A stretch of 64,000 nucleotides of DNA from Ascarosepion bandense (GCA_037127315.1 JBBBDQ010001918.1:6438561-6502560), one strand, 5' to 3'; positions 1 through 11,470 are shown, counted from the first letter of the stretch. Program-made: numbers and translations. Notes: generated from the letters alone by a model not told the origin.

Positions 1-61
1 GCACACATTTATAAACCATAAACATACACACACCTACATACATGGTCAAACACACTTACAG

Positions 62-64
<3 letters not shown>

Positions 65-118
<54 letters not shown>
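65..118. repeat. (AC)n microsatellite
   Basis: Uninterrupted AC dinucleotide tract. The flanks (1-64 and 119-210) show no recognisable gene or element. Confidence 0.95.
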
Positions 119-123
<5 letters not shown>

Positions 124-217
124 TACAATTATCGACAGCAGTAGCAGCGAAGGATGACTATTTGTTGAAAAGCACGGTCCACGAGCGGACGGACGTGAAA
201 CAAGCTCTCCTACCATT

Positions 218-243
218 CTGAAGATGAGATTTTGATCTCGAAA
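218..243 (+). ncRNA. Hammerhead-like motif, probable Penelope-like terminal remnant
   Basis: CTGAAGA is followed by a hairpin with a perfect 5-bp stem (GAGAT/ATCTC) and then GAAA. This is the order of the conserved boxes and stem II of a hammerhead ribozyme. No convincing cleavage-site stem was found nearby. The same arrangement recurs at several places in the window, often next to Penelope-like coding remnants. Most likely a decayed element terminus. Activity is not implied. Confidence 0.4.
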
Positions 244-439
244 TATTAATGACTAATAAATAGATAATACCCAACACCCATTTAACCTTTTTTTATTTAA
301 CTAAAAGCATTGTGACAGTCTTTAAGCCTACCCATGCAACTCATAAATCTCTCTACGAAAACAATTTTTAAAAAGTTTCTCAAGTCCACTATCTGGTATC
401 GCACTTTTCCGATATTAACGGGATTTCCTTACTAACCTT

Positions 440-1478
440 TCGCTCAAAATGCTATCGGAAAAAACAAAACAAATGCAGAAGGACCTCTATCTGTGCCTTA
501 TAGTCTACGCAAAGGCGTTTAAAATTTTACGGCACAATGATATGATACAGATGCTCGACATTTTTGGAAAATACTTGTAGATAATCAAGAATCTAGACGT
601 ACGGATAGGAGGTGAATGCAGCACGTATTCAAAAATAGAAAGGAGCTTAAGACAAGGATGTTTGTTCTCATCGGATCTATTATACAGCGAAACAATTTTG
701 AAATAAATAGAACATTTGCCTGGATTCGTCATTAGTGGCCACAATCTCAACAACGTAAGGGACAGAGATGACACAGAGCTGATAGCGGACATGGAAAGGA
801 GTATGCAGGAGCACTGTATACTCCTTAAAGAAGGTAGCAAGAGAAAGCGAAAAGAAAGGACTTCAAGAAAACTGAATGCTTGGTCATTTAGCAAAAAGAG
901 GACCCCAAAATGCCAACTACAGGTCAGAGTAACTAAAATAAAACAAGTAAAGAAATTTAAATACCAGGGAAATGTTCTTACAGAGGATGAAAAGTGGAAC
1001 GTTTAGACCCAAAGACGCATTGGCATTTCAAAAGCTAACCAGAGAAACAGAAAAATCTCATTGGAAACAAATAAAAGACGCTGGCTAGCTATGTGGTATC
1101 AGTCCTTCTGTTTGGAAGTGAATGTTGGCTGAAGGAGAGAATTGATGCAGCAGAAATGTGGTCTACAGAAGGATGCTGAGGATACCATGGACTGAGCACG
1201 TGAGCAACGATGGGGTGTTGGAGAGGATGCAAATGAAAAAAAACATCAGGAATAGACAGATGAGATTCCTGGGACACATAATGAGAAAGGAGGACGAATA
1301 AAAGAAATGAAAGACAGGGAAAATCAGAGCAAGACATATTTGATAGGCTCGAGCAAATGGATCGCGGACCGGAGTTTGGAAGAGATACCAAGAGGAAAAT
1401 CATTGAGAGCGACAAGAGACAGTGCCAGGTGGAAGTCCATGATCGCCTACGTCCTGAAGGGACATGGTACACGAAGAA
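440..1478 (+). pseudogene. LINE-A (RTE/BovB-like) reverse transcriptase, 5'-truncated and decayed
   Basis: Frame-broken remnant of the reverse transcriptase ORF of a non-LTR retrotransposon. Recognisable pieces in order are a YAKAF-like motif near 510, a degenerate RQGCLFSSDL block near 640-670, the position of the YADD box (decayed to RDRDD) near 755-770, and the C-terminal module. That module carries the tryptophan-rich RMLR..WTEH block near 1165-1205, a degraded GH.MRKE block near 1270 and a terminal VLKGHGT near 1455-1475. The order and motifs match RTE-clade LINEs of the BovB type. Several frameshifts and stops mean it cannot encode an enzyme. It shares the family with the copies at 2.3, 6.8, 8.6, 14, 43.9 and 50.6 kb. 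The clade call is from recognition, not a search. Confidence 0.8.
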
Positions 1479-1589
1479 GAATAAATGTGAAATGGCAACA
1501 TTTGATTATGCCATATCCCGTTTCAGACACATGTGCTGTCCATTTTATTTGTTGCAACTGCTGAAATCCTTTAAATGCTATCCATCTAG

Positions 1590-2140
1590 GTGTCCTTTAC
1601 AAAATACAACAGAAAATCTGTAGTATGATCGATCCCGAATTAGCAGCTCAGATACATTCATTTTCTCACCGGTGCAATGTGGCTTCCCTGTGTCTCTTCT
1701 ACAAATACTTTCACGGCTTCTGCTCCGATGAACTTAGCTAACTGGTACCCCCTATATATGAATTTACTCGAGATTACAAAATTAGCAGTTAGGTCACACC
1801 TTTTTACTGTAAAGTCAATAAAATGTAAACACAAATTCTACTCCATCAGCTTCTTTTCTCGCATTTCCCGCCTGTGCAATTCCGTTCTGTTTACTTGCTT
1901 CTCTGACAGCTACAATCTCCAAGAATTTAAATGTAAGGTCAATAGTCATCTCCTATCTCGCTGACTTGCATCGTCTTTCTCATGCTTGTTTCTCCGTCCA
2001 CTCCTCTCTAATCTGTATTCTCATCCTTCTCTTACCCACTTCCTGAAACCCCCTATAACCTGTCACTCTTTCTCATAACTTACCTCCTATGTAAACTCCT
2101 GCACAATAGTGACAGTAAAATGCCTTGCTTGGAGCGATAT
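1590..2140 (+). pseudogene. LINE-B (Jockey/CR1-like) 3' fragment
   Basis: 5'-truncated copy carrying the last part of the ORF2-like frame (SLCLFYKYFHGFCSDEL block near 1683-1738) plus the family's 3' UTR. It ends in the conserved terminal box (tgccttgcttgg, then an ATGATT-like A-rich tail) near 2130-2150. The frame is interrupted by stops. It sits just downstream of the LINE-A remnant. About 115 bp between the two are unassigned. Confidence 0.8.
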
Positions 2141-2299
2141 GATTGAAAAAGGAAAGATTCTGTTATAGGATATAGTAATGTGTGATCATGTAGCCCCAGT
2201 CCAAAAGGTACGATTCTACGATGTTTCTATCTAAGATTAGTCAACTTCATTTGCCAGGAATCAATTTTAAACTTTGATTTTAGAAGCATGAAAATCTGT

Positions 2300-2700
2300 T
2301 TTTCCATATGGCAGCGAATTCTTGACAATCTCCTCAAAGGTGAATGAGAGTCTCGAAGCAAAACAAATGTGGTTCTACAGAAGGAAGACAAGGATAACAT
2401 GGACAGAACAGGTGTGCAATGAAAAGGTTTTAGAGAGAATAAAAAATCATACTATCATAGGGAGAGCAACTAAAGTTTCTTGGACACCTAATGAGAAAGG
2501 CCGGCTTGGATAATCTGATATTCACAGGATAGATAAGAGAGACAGGGAAAAGCAGCCCTTGAAATACTTGATGAGCTTAAGCAAATAGTTGCCAGAGCAG
2601 GGTTTGGGAGTAATAAAAAGATATAATATATTAAAAGCTACAAAGGACAGAAAGATGTGGAGAGCCATGTTCGCCTAAGTCCTGAAGAAACATGAAATAT
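2300..2700 (+). pseudogene. LINE-A C-terminal fragment
   Basis: Matches the C-terminal module of the LINE-A reverse transcriptase: MWFYRRKTRITWTEQV near 2370-2410, a decayed LGH.MRKE block near 2475-2500, and an ending that resembles the VLKGHGT terminus. Too short and broken to be functional. From 2700 to about 3000 I see nothing recognisable. Confidence 0.75.
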
Positions 2701-3004
2701 AAAAGATCATCTTAGAAACCGATTGTATACAGTTGGCAGTTTAGATATTTCTGAACGGGTTTTGTGTAATGCACAACATCCATATAAAAATCTCGATTTG
2801 AGGAGAGTATTTAAGATTATTACACAAGTTTTTAGGTTATTGTTTTGGTTTTGAAGCAACTTGCGGTATTGTGTGAAACTACCCCTAAACCATTTTTCTA
2901 TGTCAATTGCTTTACGTCCTATGCTAGATTTATTAGAACTGATCCATACGCCGAAGTATTGGAATATTTTGTACTTTCTTAAGTCTTAGCAGGTTTAATC
3001 TACA

Positions 3005-3345
3005 AATTTTGAGTTTGAGCTTGAGTTTTGTTTAACTGCATATCAAAATCTCTGTGGGTTATTTAATTCCAAAAAAGTTGGGGTTTTAAGGTATTTTTTC
3101 TTCAAAAATGTGTTATGGTAATAATTATTCAAAAATCTATTGTTGATAATATTTTTTCTTCAAAAATGTATATTTTTGTATAAAAGTCTGTTTTTATGTA
3201 TATCTTTCAATAAAAGTGTATTTAATATTTTCGTAGTGTTTTGACCTCAGTTTAGGGATTAACTATTTGCCCATAGCTGGGACCCTAGCTATTAAGAGGT
3301 GGTTCCATATTCCACACAACCTCCCAATCAGAGGCCTTGTTGCCG
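3005..3345 (+). repeat. Unclassified interspersed repeat, family C, copy 1
   Basis: Shares sequence with 15765-16370 (+) and 52030-52405 (-). All three start with a gagtttgag-type repeat, then a stretch around tgggttattta, then AT-rich filler rich in tcaaaaatgt, then a conserved core around aactatttgcccata. No coding frame, TIR or poly(A) tail is obvious, so the class is unknown. Filler length differs between copies. Confidence 0.6.
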
Positions 3346-3494
3346 TATGCAGTTTACCGTCATGCCAAGGATCCTCTCATTATGTGTTCAGTATCCTCAA
3401 GATGTGAGAGATCAATAGCTACTTGATGCTCTAAACAAGCATTTCTCAACATACGAAAAATTGCATATATACGTTCAGAATAATTATTTAAGGA

Positions 3495-3689
3495 CATGGG
3501 TTTGCGTTGTGGTGCAGTGGATATCGGCTCGGTGTGAGAAATCGAAAATCCGAGTTCGTATTCAATTTATATTCCTTGCAGCTACTTACAGGCAAAAGGT
3601 AGGAATCCCTTTCTTTTCCCTCTAGCTATGGGCTGAATAGCTGGACAGATCATATTCTAAATCTTGGTTGGCAAGGCAAGAAATGACAA
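3495..3689 (+). mobile_element. tRNA-derived SINE, 5' portion, interrupted by LINE-B
   Basis: Begins with a pol III-like A box (tggtgcagtggat) near 3509 and a B-box-like cgagttcgtattc near 3550, followed by the start of the family's 3' module (gacagat... and ttggttggcaa). The module breaks off at 3689 where LINE-B begins. It appears to resume after that element near 5108, so the SINE was split by the LINE. Confidence 0.65.
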
Positions 3690-5107
3690 ATCAACGCCGA
3701 GGTGGTTCAGCATCTCACAGCCCACAGACTCTTCTCAGACACACAGTATGGTTTCCGCTTCACCAGGTTTACTGCTGATATTCTAACGACCATCACTGTG
3801 TATTTATACCAGGCTCTCGACAAGAATGGCGAAGCTCGAACTTTTGACTTGGATATTTCCAAAGCGTTTGACAAAGTCTGACATGCTGGCCTTCTACGCA
3901 AGCTGCGGAGCTATGGTATAATTCGACAATTGTTTGACCTAATTCAGTCATTCCTCTCTAATCGCACCATGAAGCTAATACAAAATGGACATGCCTCCTA
4001 AAACAACGATACAAACACGGGTGTCCCTCAAGGCTCTATTGTAGATCCTACGCTTTTTCTGATCTACATTAACGATCTGACGTAATAAGATCATAAGTAG
4101 GCATGTACGCTGACGACACCACCGTTTACGCTCGCTTCGAGCAAAAATCTTCTGAAGTTGACAAAGCGAACCTCGCTGCCGAGCTTGAGAAGTGACCTCC
4201 AATCCGTGGTGGACTGGGGTAAGAAATGGCTCGTAAATTTTAATGCTTCCAAAACAAAGCTGCTATCTATTAACCAGCATAGACAATCGCTCCTACCCCG
4301 CCATTAGCATGGGACAGGCTATCATCTCTGAGAGTAAAACACTACATCTCATTGGCCTCAAACTCTCAGCAAACCTCAAGTAAAATAACTATATCGAATC
4401 CATTGGTAAATCCGCTGCTAAGAAGGTCGATTCACTGTGTAGGGCCAGGAAGTTTTTCCCGTCTGTGTCCATCCTGCACAGATATAAATCTACCATCCGC
4501 CCGTGTATTGAATACTGCTGCCACATCTTGTCGGGTGCCCCTGCTATTTACCTCGGGGTTCTTGACAAAATCCAACGGAGAATCTGTAATGTAATCGATA
4601 CCAACTTGGCAGCTCGGCTGCAGTCGCTGTCTCACCGGCGTGACATGGCTTCCCTGTGCCTCATCTATAAATACTTTCACGTCTTCTGCTCCAATGAACT
4701 TAGATCACTAGTGACCCCTAAGAATGAATTTACTCGAGCTACTAGATTGGCAACTAGGTCCTACCCTCTGACAGTGAAACCGATGCAACCTCAATTTCTA
4801 CTCTAACAGTTTATTTTCATCCAATTCCCACCTCTGGAATTCCCTTCCATATACTTGCTTCTCCGAAAGCTACAATCTCCAGGAATTTAAATGTAAGGTC
4901 AATAGATATCTTCTATCTCACTAACTCGCATTTGATCACTCAAGCTCTTTTTTCATCTACTCCACCCTTATCCTCGGTATTCTTAACCGAGTGTTACCCT
5001 CCTCCTGACATTTCCTTTAACTAACCCCTCTTTCTCATTACTTTTTCCTATGTAACCCCCCTGCGCAACAGTGGCAGTAGAATACCTTGCTTGGGGTGAG
5101 ATGATTA
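3690..5107 (+). pseudogene. LINE-B (Jockey/CR1-like) reverse transcriptase remnant inside a SINE
   Basis: Decayed copy covering the RT core to the 3' end. Motifs in order: degenerate AFDKV block near 3863, VPQGSI near 4023 followed by a FLIYINDL block, MYADDTTVYARF with the catalytic YADD near 4105, KWLVNFNASKTKLLSI near 4226-4270, the IYKSTIRPCIEYCCHI block near 4480-4530, and the C-terminal LCLIYKYFH block near 4655. Stops and frameshifts break the frame throughout. The 3' UTR ends in the shared gcgcaacagtggcagt...cttgcttggggtgagatgatt terminus near 5068-5107. SINE sequence lies on both sides. LINE proteins of this type copy their own mRNA into chromosomal DNA; this copy cannot. Confidence 0.85.
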
Positions 5108-5210
5108 ACAAAAGTATCTTCTGCAGGAAAATTGTCTGCCTAGTCAGTCTTGCTTTGAAAGGGGCATGATCGATTATGTATCACGTATGGCACTTAACTG
5201 ACTGATTCGA
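5108..5210 (+). mobile_element. SINE 3' module, continuation after LINE-B insertion
   Basis: Contains the typical order tctgcctagtcagtc, then catgatcg, then cgtatggcacttaactgac of the SINE 3' module seen at 13.4, 16.4, 18.3 and 31.1-31.9 kb. It picks up about where the portion ending at 3689 stops. Confidence 0.65.
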
Positions 5211-5402
5211 CAGCGTCAAAGACGCAATTAATACGACCTTGAACCAGACAAGCTTAGGTTAATCACACATGCTTCTTACCGTTGTTTTATTTAAGCGTCG
5301 TACAATTCGAGCTTTTTCTTCTCAAATGTTCGCAAATCAAATTTAGAATCGGCAATGGAGGAAATGGAAAATTTACTAATGCAGCCGAAATGAAAGAGAA
5401 AG

Positions 5403-5432
5403 CATATATATATATATATATATATATATATC
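5403..5432. repeat. (AT)n microsatellite
   Basis: Pure AT dinucleotide tract. The surrounding 5210-5700 shows no recognisable element. Confidence 0.95.
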
Positions 5433-5699
5433 CTTATTCAGCATTTTCAGATGAGACGCTTTTCTTGATCTGCTGTCGATCATATGGGGTCGTGGAGAAG
5501 ATGCGCATCTTCAAAGTGTCCATCGATTGGAGGATTTTAATGCCATTTATTGATTGAGAGATCGACTTTCCCGCGCGATATCAAATCATTGCTCAGCCTC
5601 TGAGTGTGATTTTCATCTGTCTATCGGGATGACTCCCTGAATGGGTCTATTTATCTCAATCAATCTATCAGTACTGGTTCGTTAACGATCGTTCTCTTC

Positions 5700-5981
5700 T
5701 TGTATTTTTTTTTCTATGCCACTCTTTTTTCATTCGTTCATTCATTCATTTTCTTTCATTCTTTCTTTCTTTCATTCATCTAGTTTTTCCTATTTTTCCT
5801 TCTTTATCACTTTCGTTATCTCTTTCCCATCTTAGAATTTACTTTGTCTATTTCTTTTTTACTCTCTTTCTCTCTTTTTGTTCATTTCTAACTTTCTTCT
5901 TTTTTTCTACTTTTTATTCCGACTACTTCTGTCATTTTTCCCTTTAGTGTTTCTCTTATTTTGTCTTGATATGTCATTTAA

Positions 5982-6052
<71 letters not shown>

Positions 6053-6063
6053 TACTGCCTGTA

Positions 6064-6112
<49 letters not shown>

Positions 6113-6155
6113 ACTAACTGTTACTATCTATCTATCTATCTATTACTGCCTGTTA

Positions 6156-6215
<60 letters not shown>

Positions 6216-6227
6216 TACTGCCTGTTA

Positions 6228-6271
<44 letters not shown>

Positions 6272-6413
6272 TACTGCCTGTTACTATCTATCTATCTATC
6301 TATCTATCTATCACTGGGCATCATTCTCTTTTTTTATCTCTGTCTCTCTCTCTTTCACTCCCTCTCTATCATTATATATTTCTCTCTAATTCTCTCTCTC
6401 GCTAACTTTTTCC

Positions 6414-6453
<40 letters not shown>

Positions 6454-6780
6454 TTCTTTCTTTCTTTCTTTCTTTTTTTTAAAGACCTCCCCATCTTTTC
6501 TTTTCTTCATCTTTCTTTGCCCATTTTCTTCTTGAAATTATTTTTTCTATATTTCTTCTCTCTTTCATTCTTTTTTCGCTCTATTTTTGTTAGTTTCTGT
6601 CTTTTAACTTTTTCTCTCATTTGTTTCTTAATTTTGCTATCGGTATTTTTATTATCGTGTCCTTTTTTCTTTCTTTTTATTTTATCAGTAATTCCCTGTC
6701 TTTCTTTCTTTGTTTCTTTCTTTCAAAACCTCCCCGTCTTTTTACATTTTTTTTTATCTTTTCATCCTATTCCCCAAGTC
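5700..6780. repeat. Pyrimidine-rich low-complexity block with (TATC)n arrays
   Basis: T/C-rich sequence with long (TATC)n arrays at about 5980-6310 and 6412-6453. The first array is interrupted by a repeated spacer reading tactgcctgttac, so it is a compound repeat built by duplication of array plus spacer. Long open frames here (runs of Leu-Ser-Ile-Tyr) simply reflect the 4-bp unit and are not genes. Confidence 0.9.
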
Positions 6781-7170
6781 ATTCTTCTTCATTACATGTT
6801 CCAGAAACTTCAGCTGTCTTTGCCTGATGCTAAATATAAGATTTCTTTTTATATTCTTCCTCTTCAAAATATTCCCGTTGCTCACACGTTGCGTACATCT
6901 TCAGCACCCTTCTGTAGAAGCAGATTTCGGTTGTTTCAAGTCTTTCCGCCATCTTTGATGAGATTGTCCAACATCGATGTCATTTTGACGCCAGGTATCA
7001 CGTAAGTGCCAAGTATTTTTTCTTTGTTTCCAACGAAATTTTCCTGTCTCAACTTTTGGAATGCATTTTTGGCCATTCCAATACGCCTTCGGATCTCAGT
7101 GTCACACTTTCCCTTCTCTATTTGAACACTTCCCATGTATTTAAATGTCTGCAGCTGTTAGATTTTAATA
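6780..7170 (-). pseudogene. LINE-A C-terminal fragment
   Basis: On the minus strand this reads the LINE-A region from the post-YADD segment (CDTEIRRRIGMAKNAFQKL near 7110-7050) to the MWFYRR-like block near 6920. It is frame-broken and truncated at both ends. Confidence 0.75.
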
Positions 7171-7465
7171 TCCCCATCATCATCATCATCATCATTCTGA
7201 GGCCTCGGCCGAGATTCAAAATCTTGTCAGTAGCTGAATACTTGATGCTTCGCCAGAGCTACGAAGGGTGTTTTTATTGTGACACCATCACTAGATGGGT
7301 TGCCTATCACGGCTTAAGACAGGCCCATTCGCCCTCATTGAGAGAAGTAAATTTCGCGCCAGTTTCCCAACCTGGTATTTTTACAACCTCGCGGTTGGCA
7401 ATTTGGGATCCTTTTTTTTTTACTGTTGACCAAGTATTTAGTTTTATTTCCGATTTCTTTAGCTA
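7171..7465. other. Unassigned sequence with short ATC repeat
   Basis: Holds a short (ATC)n tract at about 7176-7195. The rest contains no motif I recognise. It may be an interspersed repeat because it is flanked by element fragments, but no second copy occurs in the window. Confidence 0.4.
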
Positions 7466-7524
7466 ACTTCTGTCAGTCATTTAGTTAAGTGCCATACGTG
7501 ATACACGCTTGGGCGATCATTTCT
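7466..7524 (-). mobile_element. SINE 3' module fragment, left side of LINE-B insertion
   Basis: Minus-strand version of the SINE 3' module tail (cttaact, ccatacgtgatacacgcttggg, split here as recognisable short matches). It stops at the T-rich 3' tail of the LINE-B copy that follows and resumes at 8172. Confidence 0.6.
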
Positions 7525-8171
7525 TTTTTGTTTTTTTTTTATAATCGTGTGAACCCAAACGAGGCATTTTACTGCCACTGTTGTGCAGGTGATCACATAG
7601 GAATGTTATGAAAAAGAGTGACAGGCTACAGGGGGTGTCAGGAAGAGGGTATGAGAAGGAAGAAAATACTGGAGAAAAGGATGAGAAAAGAAAGAGAAAA
7701 TGATGCAAGTTAGTGATACTGGAGAAAACTTAGTTATACTGGAGAAAAGTTAGTTATACCGGAGAAAATGTTAGTGAGACAGGAGATGACTATTGATTTT
7801 ACAATTGAATTCTTGAAGATTGTAGTTGTCGGGAAAGCAAGTAAACGAAAGGGAATTCCACAGGCGGAAAGTGCGAGAAAAGAAGATGGTGGAGCTAAAA
7901 TTGCGTTTACAATTTATCGGTTTCACAGTAAAAGAGTGGGACTTAGTTGCTAATCTTGTGGCTCGAAGAAATTTGTATATGGGGGGTACCAGTGAGCTAA
8001 GTTCATCGGAGCCGTGAAAGTATTTGTAGAAGAGACACAGGGAAGCCACACTGCGTCGGTGAGAAAGCGACTGTATCCTAGCTGCCAAGTCAGGATCGAT
8101 CACATTACAGATTCTCCGTTGGATTTTGTCAAGGACACCTAGGGGAATAGCAGGAGCACCCGGCCAGATAT
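7525..8171 (-). pseudogene. LINE-B 3' fragment inserted in a SINE
   Basis: Minus-strand, 5'-truncated LINE-B copy. The 3' terminal box is at the left near 7540-7590. The C-terminal coding region (SLCLFYKYFHGSDELSSLVPP) lies near 8040-7980 and the homology ends near 8171 at the CCHIWSGAPA-coding region. The 3' UTR contains a short direct repeat of ttatactggagaaaa-like units at about 7710-7765. The copy at 11.6-12.3 kb has the same repeat, so the two belong to one subfamily. Confidence 0.8.
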
Positions 8172-8420
8172 GACATGACTGACTGACTGGGCAGAAGATT
8201 ATCCCGCAGTAGGGTTGCCATTACATTCTGCAGTAGACTGGTTACAAGATAATGCTTTAGAACCCAATCTGTCCTGTTATTCAACCCATAACTAGAAAGA
8301 AAGTGACGGATTAATACCTTCCCCAAGGATATTTTCACGTAAGTAAATGCAAGGAATTCAACTGAAATTCGAACTCGGTTCCCCAATATCCACTGAAATC
8401 ACAACGTACATCTATTGAAC
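8172..8420 (-). mobile_element. tRNA-derived SINE, remainder after LINE-B insertion
   Basis: Minus-strand SINE. Reading right to left it has the pol III-like head (aactcggttccccaatatcc is the complement of the B-box region near 8370-8390), then the body, then the first part of the 3' module. Together with 7466-7524 it forms one SINE split by LINE-B. Confidence 0.65.
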
Positions 8421-8621
8421 TCATTTCCTGTCTATATACAGGCGGTTTGCTTCCAATAAACGTTCTTAAATATTCTAATGTCTTTCCCAAATATGGCAAG
8501 GATGCTGAGAATCTTTATAAAGTTTCTGTGGCGTACTTTCTCAAATGCCTGTTTGAGGGTCTGTAAAACACAGGTACACGTCCTTTAGCATTTGTATTGC
8601 CCTTTCTGATAAATTTTTCTT

Positions 8622-9385
8622 CTTCTATGGGCCCTGTCCGTTCAGGACGTAGGCGATCATGGTTCTTCACGTCTCCCTATCCCTGGTGACTCTTAGTATG
8701 TTTGCTCCTGTTACACCTCGTAACCCTGTTCCGTCGTACACCTGATCAGGCCCTGCAAGTATGTTATCCGCTGCCTTCCTCTGTCTCTTTTTCATTCTAT
8801 CTGGCCTGTCAGTATCAGGTTCTCCAAGCCCTCCTTCCTCATTGCATGTCCCTGGAACTTCAGTTGTCTCTTCCTGATGCTCAGTATTAATTACCTTTTC
8901 GCTGCCATAATTTCCAACACCTCATCGTTGCTTGCATGCTCAGTCCACGATATCCGCAGCATCCTTCTGTAGAACCACATTTCCGCTGCTTCATGTTTTG
9001 TCCTTATTTTCGATGATATTGTCCAGCATTCACTGCCGTATTGAAGAACTGACATCACATAGCAAACCAGCACTTTTTTTTTGTTTCTAGTGAAATTTTC
9101 CAGTGTGTTAGTATTTTACTCAGCTTTTAGAAAGCGTCCATTGCCATGCCAATTCGCCTTCGGATCTCCGTGTCACACTTTCCATATCCTGTTAGAACAT
9201 TTCCTAGGTATTTAATTTTTTGTACTTGCTTGATTCTTGTATCGCCCACACATATTTGGCATTTTGGGTTGCTTTATGATCACATTCCGCGTATAAATAT
9301 CGCGTTCCATTTTCCATTGTCCTTAACGAAACTTCACTGTTCTTGTCCTATCTCTGGCCTGATAATACTGTGCGCTCTGTTCATA
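8622..9385 (-). pseudogene. LINE-A fragment, RT C-terminal half
   Basis: Minus-strand copy running from just after the YADD region (near 9385) to the 3' end near 8625. Recognisable are YGSECWTISSKI near 9040-9005, MWFYRRMLRISWTEHA near 8985-8940, and the LGHAMRKE-type block near 8850. Frameshifts interrupt the frame. It ends with the family's terminal agaag repeat, complementary here as ttcttct. Confidence 0.8.
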
Positions 9386-9449
9386 TGATGATGAGTTTTG
9401 TTATGTGACAGCATAAGGCATCCTAAATGGTATAGGATACAAATCCTAT

Positions 9450-10548
9450 ATCATCTGATCTACATTAATGTTCTCCCCGATACCATAAGTATGTAGGTAT
9501 GTACGCCGATGACACCACAGTTTATTCTCACCTCGACCAAAAATCTGGTGCGGGCGACAAAGCTAACATTGCAGCCGAGCTTAGAAAGGACCTCCAATCC
9601 GTAGTGGACTGGAGTAAGAAATGGCTCGTAAATTTTAATGCTTCTAAAACGAAGCTACTATCTATTAACCATCATAGACAATCGCTCCTACCCCCGCCCC
9701 ATTAGCAATTGGACAGGCTATCATCTCTGAGAGTAAAACAATCGCACCTACCTCCTATTAGCATGGACCAGGCTTGCCTCCCAGAGAGTAAAACACTACG
9801 CCTCCTTGGTCTCACACTCTCAGCGGACCTCAAGTGGAATGACTATATCGAATCTAAATCCGCCGCTATGAAAGTTGGTTCTCTGTGCAGGGCCCGGAGG
9901 TTTTTTCCGTCTGAATCTATCCTGCACATTTATAAATCTACCATCCGCCCGTGCATTGAATACTGTTGCCATATCTGGTCGGGTGCCCCTGCTATTCTCC
10001 TTGGGCTTCTAAACAAGGTACAGCGGAGAGTCTGTAATGTGGTCGATACCGACTTAGCAGATTGCCTGCAGTCTCTCTCTCACCGGCGCGACGTGGCTTC
10101 CCTGTGTCTCTTCTATAAATACTTTCACGGCTTCTGCTCCGATGAACTTAGATCACTGGTGCCTCCTAGGTTCGAATTTGCACGAGATACTAGATTAGCA
10201 ACGATCCCACCCTTTTACAGTGAAACCGTAGAAGTAGAAGTTGCGGTTGCATTTTATGTCGCAACCGCAACTTCTACTGCAACAGTTTCTTTTCTCGCAC
10301 TTCCCGACTGTGGAATTCTCTTCCACATGACCGCTTCCCCGACGGCTACAATCTCCAGGAGTTTAAATGTAAGGTCAATAGACACCTTCTAACACAGTAA
10401 CTTCCATTCTTTCAAACACTCTTCCCACCCACCCAACTATCTATCACCCCCGCTTCTGACATTTCCTATATCTAACCACTCTTTCTATTTACCTCCCCCT
10501 ATGTAGCCCCAAGCGCAATAGTGGCAGTGGAATGCCTTGCTTGGGGTG
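9450..10548 (+). pseudogene. LINE-B fragment with a local inverted duplication
   Basis: 5'-truncated copy beginning inside the RT domain just before MYADDTTVYSHLDQKSG (YADD near 9502). It keeps a fairly long open frame at 9709-10392 including IYKSTIRPCIEYCCHIWSG and SLCLFYKYFHGFCSDEL. The frame then runs through an unusual hairpin at 10234-10277 that alters the C-terminus. The 3' terminal box is at about 10510-10548. Not functional, because the N-terminal RT and the endonuclease are missing. Confidence 0.85.
10234..10277. repeat. Short inverted duplication (17-bp arms, 10-nt loop)
   Basis: Arms at 10234-10250 and 10261-10277 are exact reverse complements (gtagaagttgcggttgc and gcaaccgcaacttctac). 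Other LINE-B copies have only the right-hand arm at this point, so the left arm is a new inverted copy made in this element. Confidence 0.9.
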
Positions 10549-11213
10549 AAAGGATTTTTAAAAAATCTACCAATTAACGCAGACAAAAAATATAAAATTG
10601 CAAACACGCAAAATAGGATCCAAACGACTAAAAACATTTTGGAAAAGCCCAAACTAAGACAAATTTCACAAGTCAGTGTGAAAAGAAAAAAATATGGATG
10701 CTGATTGGATAGGAAATAGCAAATGGATATTTGACACCAGTCAATTTTTTTGCGCTTAAAGAATGAAAAGACCTGCTGGAGCCGGTCACATGACTAAAAT
10801 CCACTACTTAAACCACATCTCTTGACCGGTCAAAATCAGTCAGAATAGGAGCGGTATCAGAAGCATCTCGTCACAATGTAAGGAAGAAACTTTAAGCTGA
10901 GGTTATTTCGCGTCGGCATATATTCATTCTACCTCTTCTTCCAATTTTTCTTTCTTCGTTTTCATTCCATACTGACAAAGTTATAACAACAAGTTATAAC
11001 AACAAGTTATCTTCAACTGTTCATTAAAAACTTTTTGCATCTCTCGCCAGCCAGAAAAAAGGAAAGGAACACAGACTTTATTAGTTAAGTAGAATGATTA
11101 ATCTTTTTACGCCCACACATTCTACTATCTCTCTGGAATATTTAATCACGTGCATTTTTCTATTGGAAGATTTAACTACATGCATTTTCTATTCGATAAT
11201 TTTACTCTATTTA
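10549..11213. other. No recognisable feature
   Basis: AT-rich sequence with no coding frame or repeat family that I recognise. There is a short tandem duplication (acaacaagttat) at about 10985-11010. Confidence 0.5.
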
Positions 11214-11332
11214 GTCTACGGCTATATCGTATTGAATGCACCAGTTCCCGTCCGATTAACGAAGTTAAGCAACATCGAGCCCGGTCAGTACTTAAATGGG
11301 TGATCATTTAGGAATACCAGGTGCTGTAAACC
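11214..11332 (+). pseudogene. 5S rRNA-like sequence (5S pseudogene or 5S-derived SINE head)
   Basis: Full-length match in layout to a metazoan 5S rRNA of about 119 nt. It starts gtctacggc, carries the internal control region (gaagttaagcaaca near 11264), then cccggtcagtactt and gatgggtga-like blocks, and ends gtgctgtaaacc. Many substitutions (for example in the atttaggaatacc segment) argue against a working gene. No T-run terminator follows directly and the sequence continues into another repeat-like segment, so a SINE head is possible. Confidence 0.75.
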
Positions 11333-11470
11333 AAGAATGGTCCACCGGTCCTCCAGGTTTGGAGGTTGGGTGCAGGGCTAACAACCCTGCCCCGTAAAAT
11401 AAGTTTGTTACAGAAACAGCAACAAAATGTTTCTGCCCTATGCAACATTGGGTGTGATGGATAAATAATG
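11333..11470 (+). repeat. Repeat-like segment joined to the 5S-like head
   Basis: GC-richer segment with ggtttggaggttgggtgcag and caacaaccctgcccc-type blocks. I associate these with 5' ends of RTE-type elements or derived SINEs, but that is recognition without a search. It follows the 5S-like sequence with no gap. Confidence 0.35.

Noticed and set aside
5878..7005. Long open frames rich in Leu-Ser-Ile-Tyr and Phe
   Set aside because: They come from (TATC)n arrays and T/C-rich DNA. No domain, start context or splice signals.
11214..11332. Functional 5S rRNA gene
   Set aside because: Too many substitutions in conserved positions, no T-run terminator at the end, and a repeat continues directly downstream.
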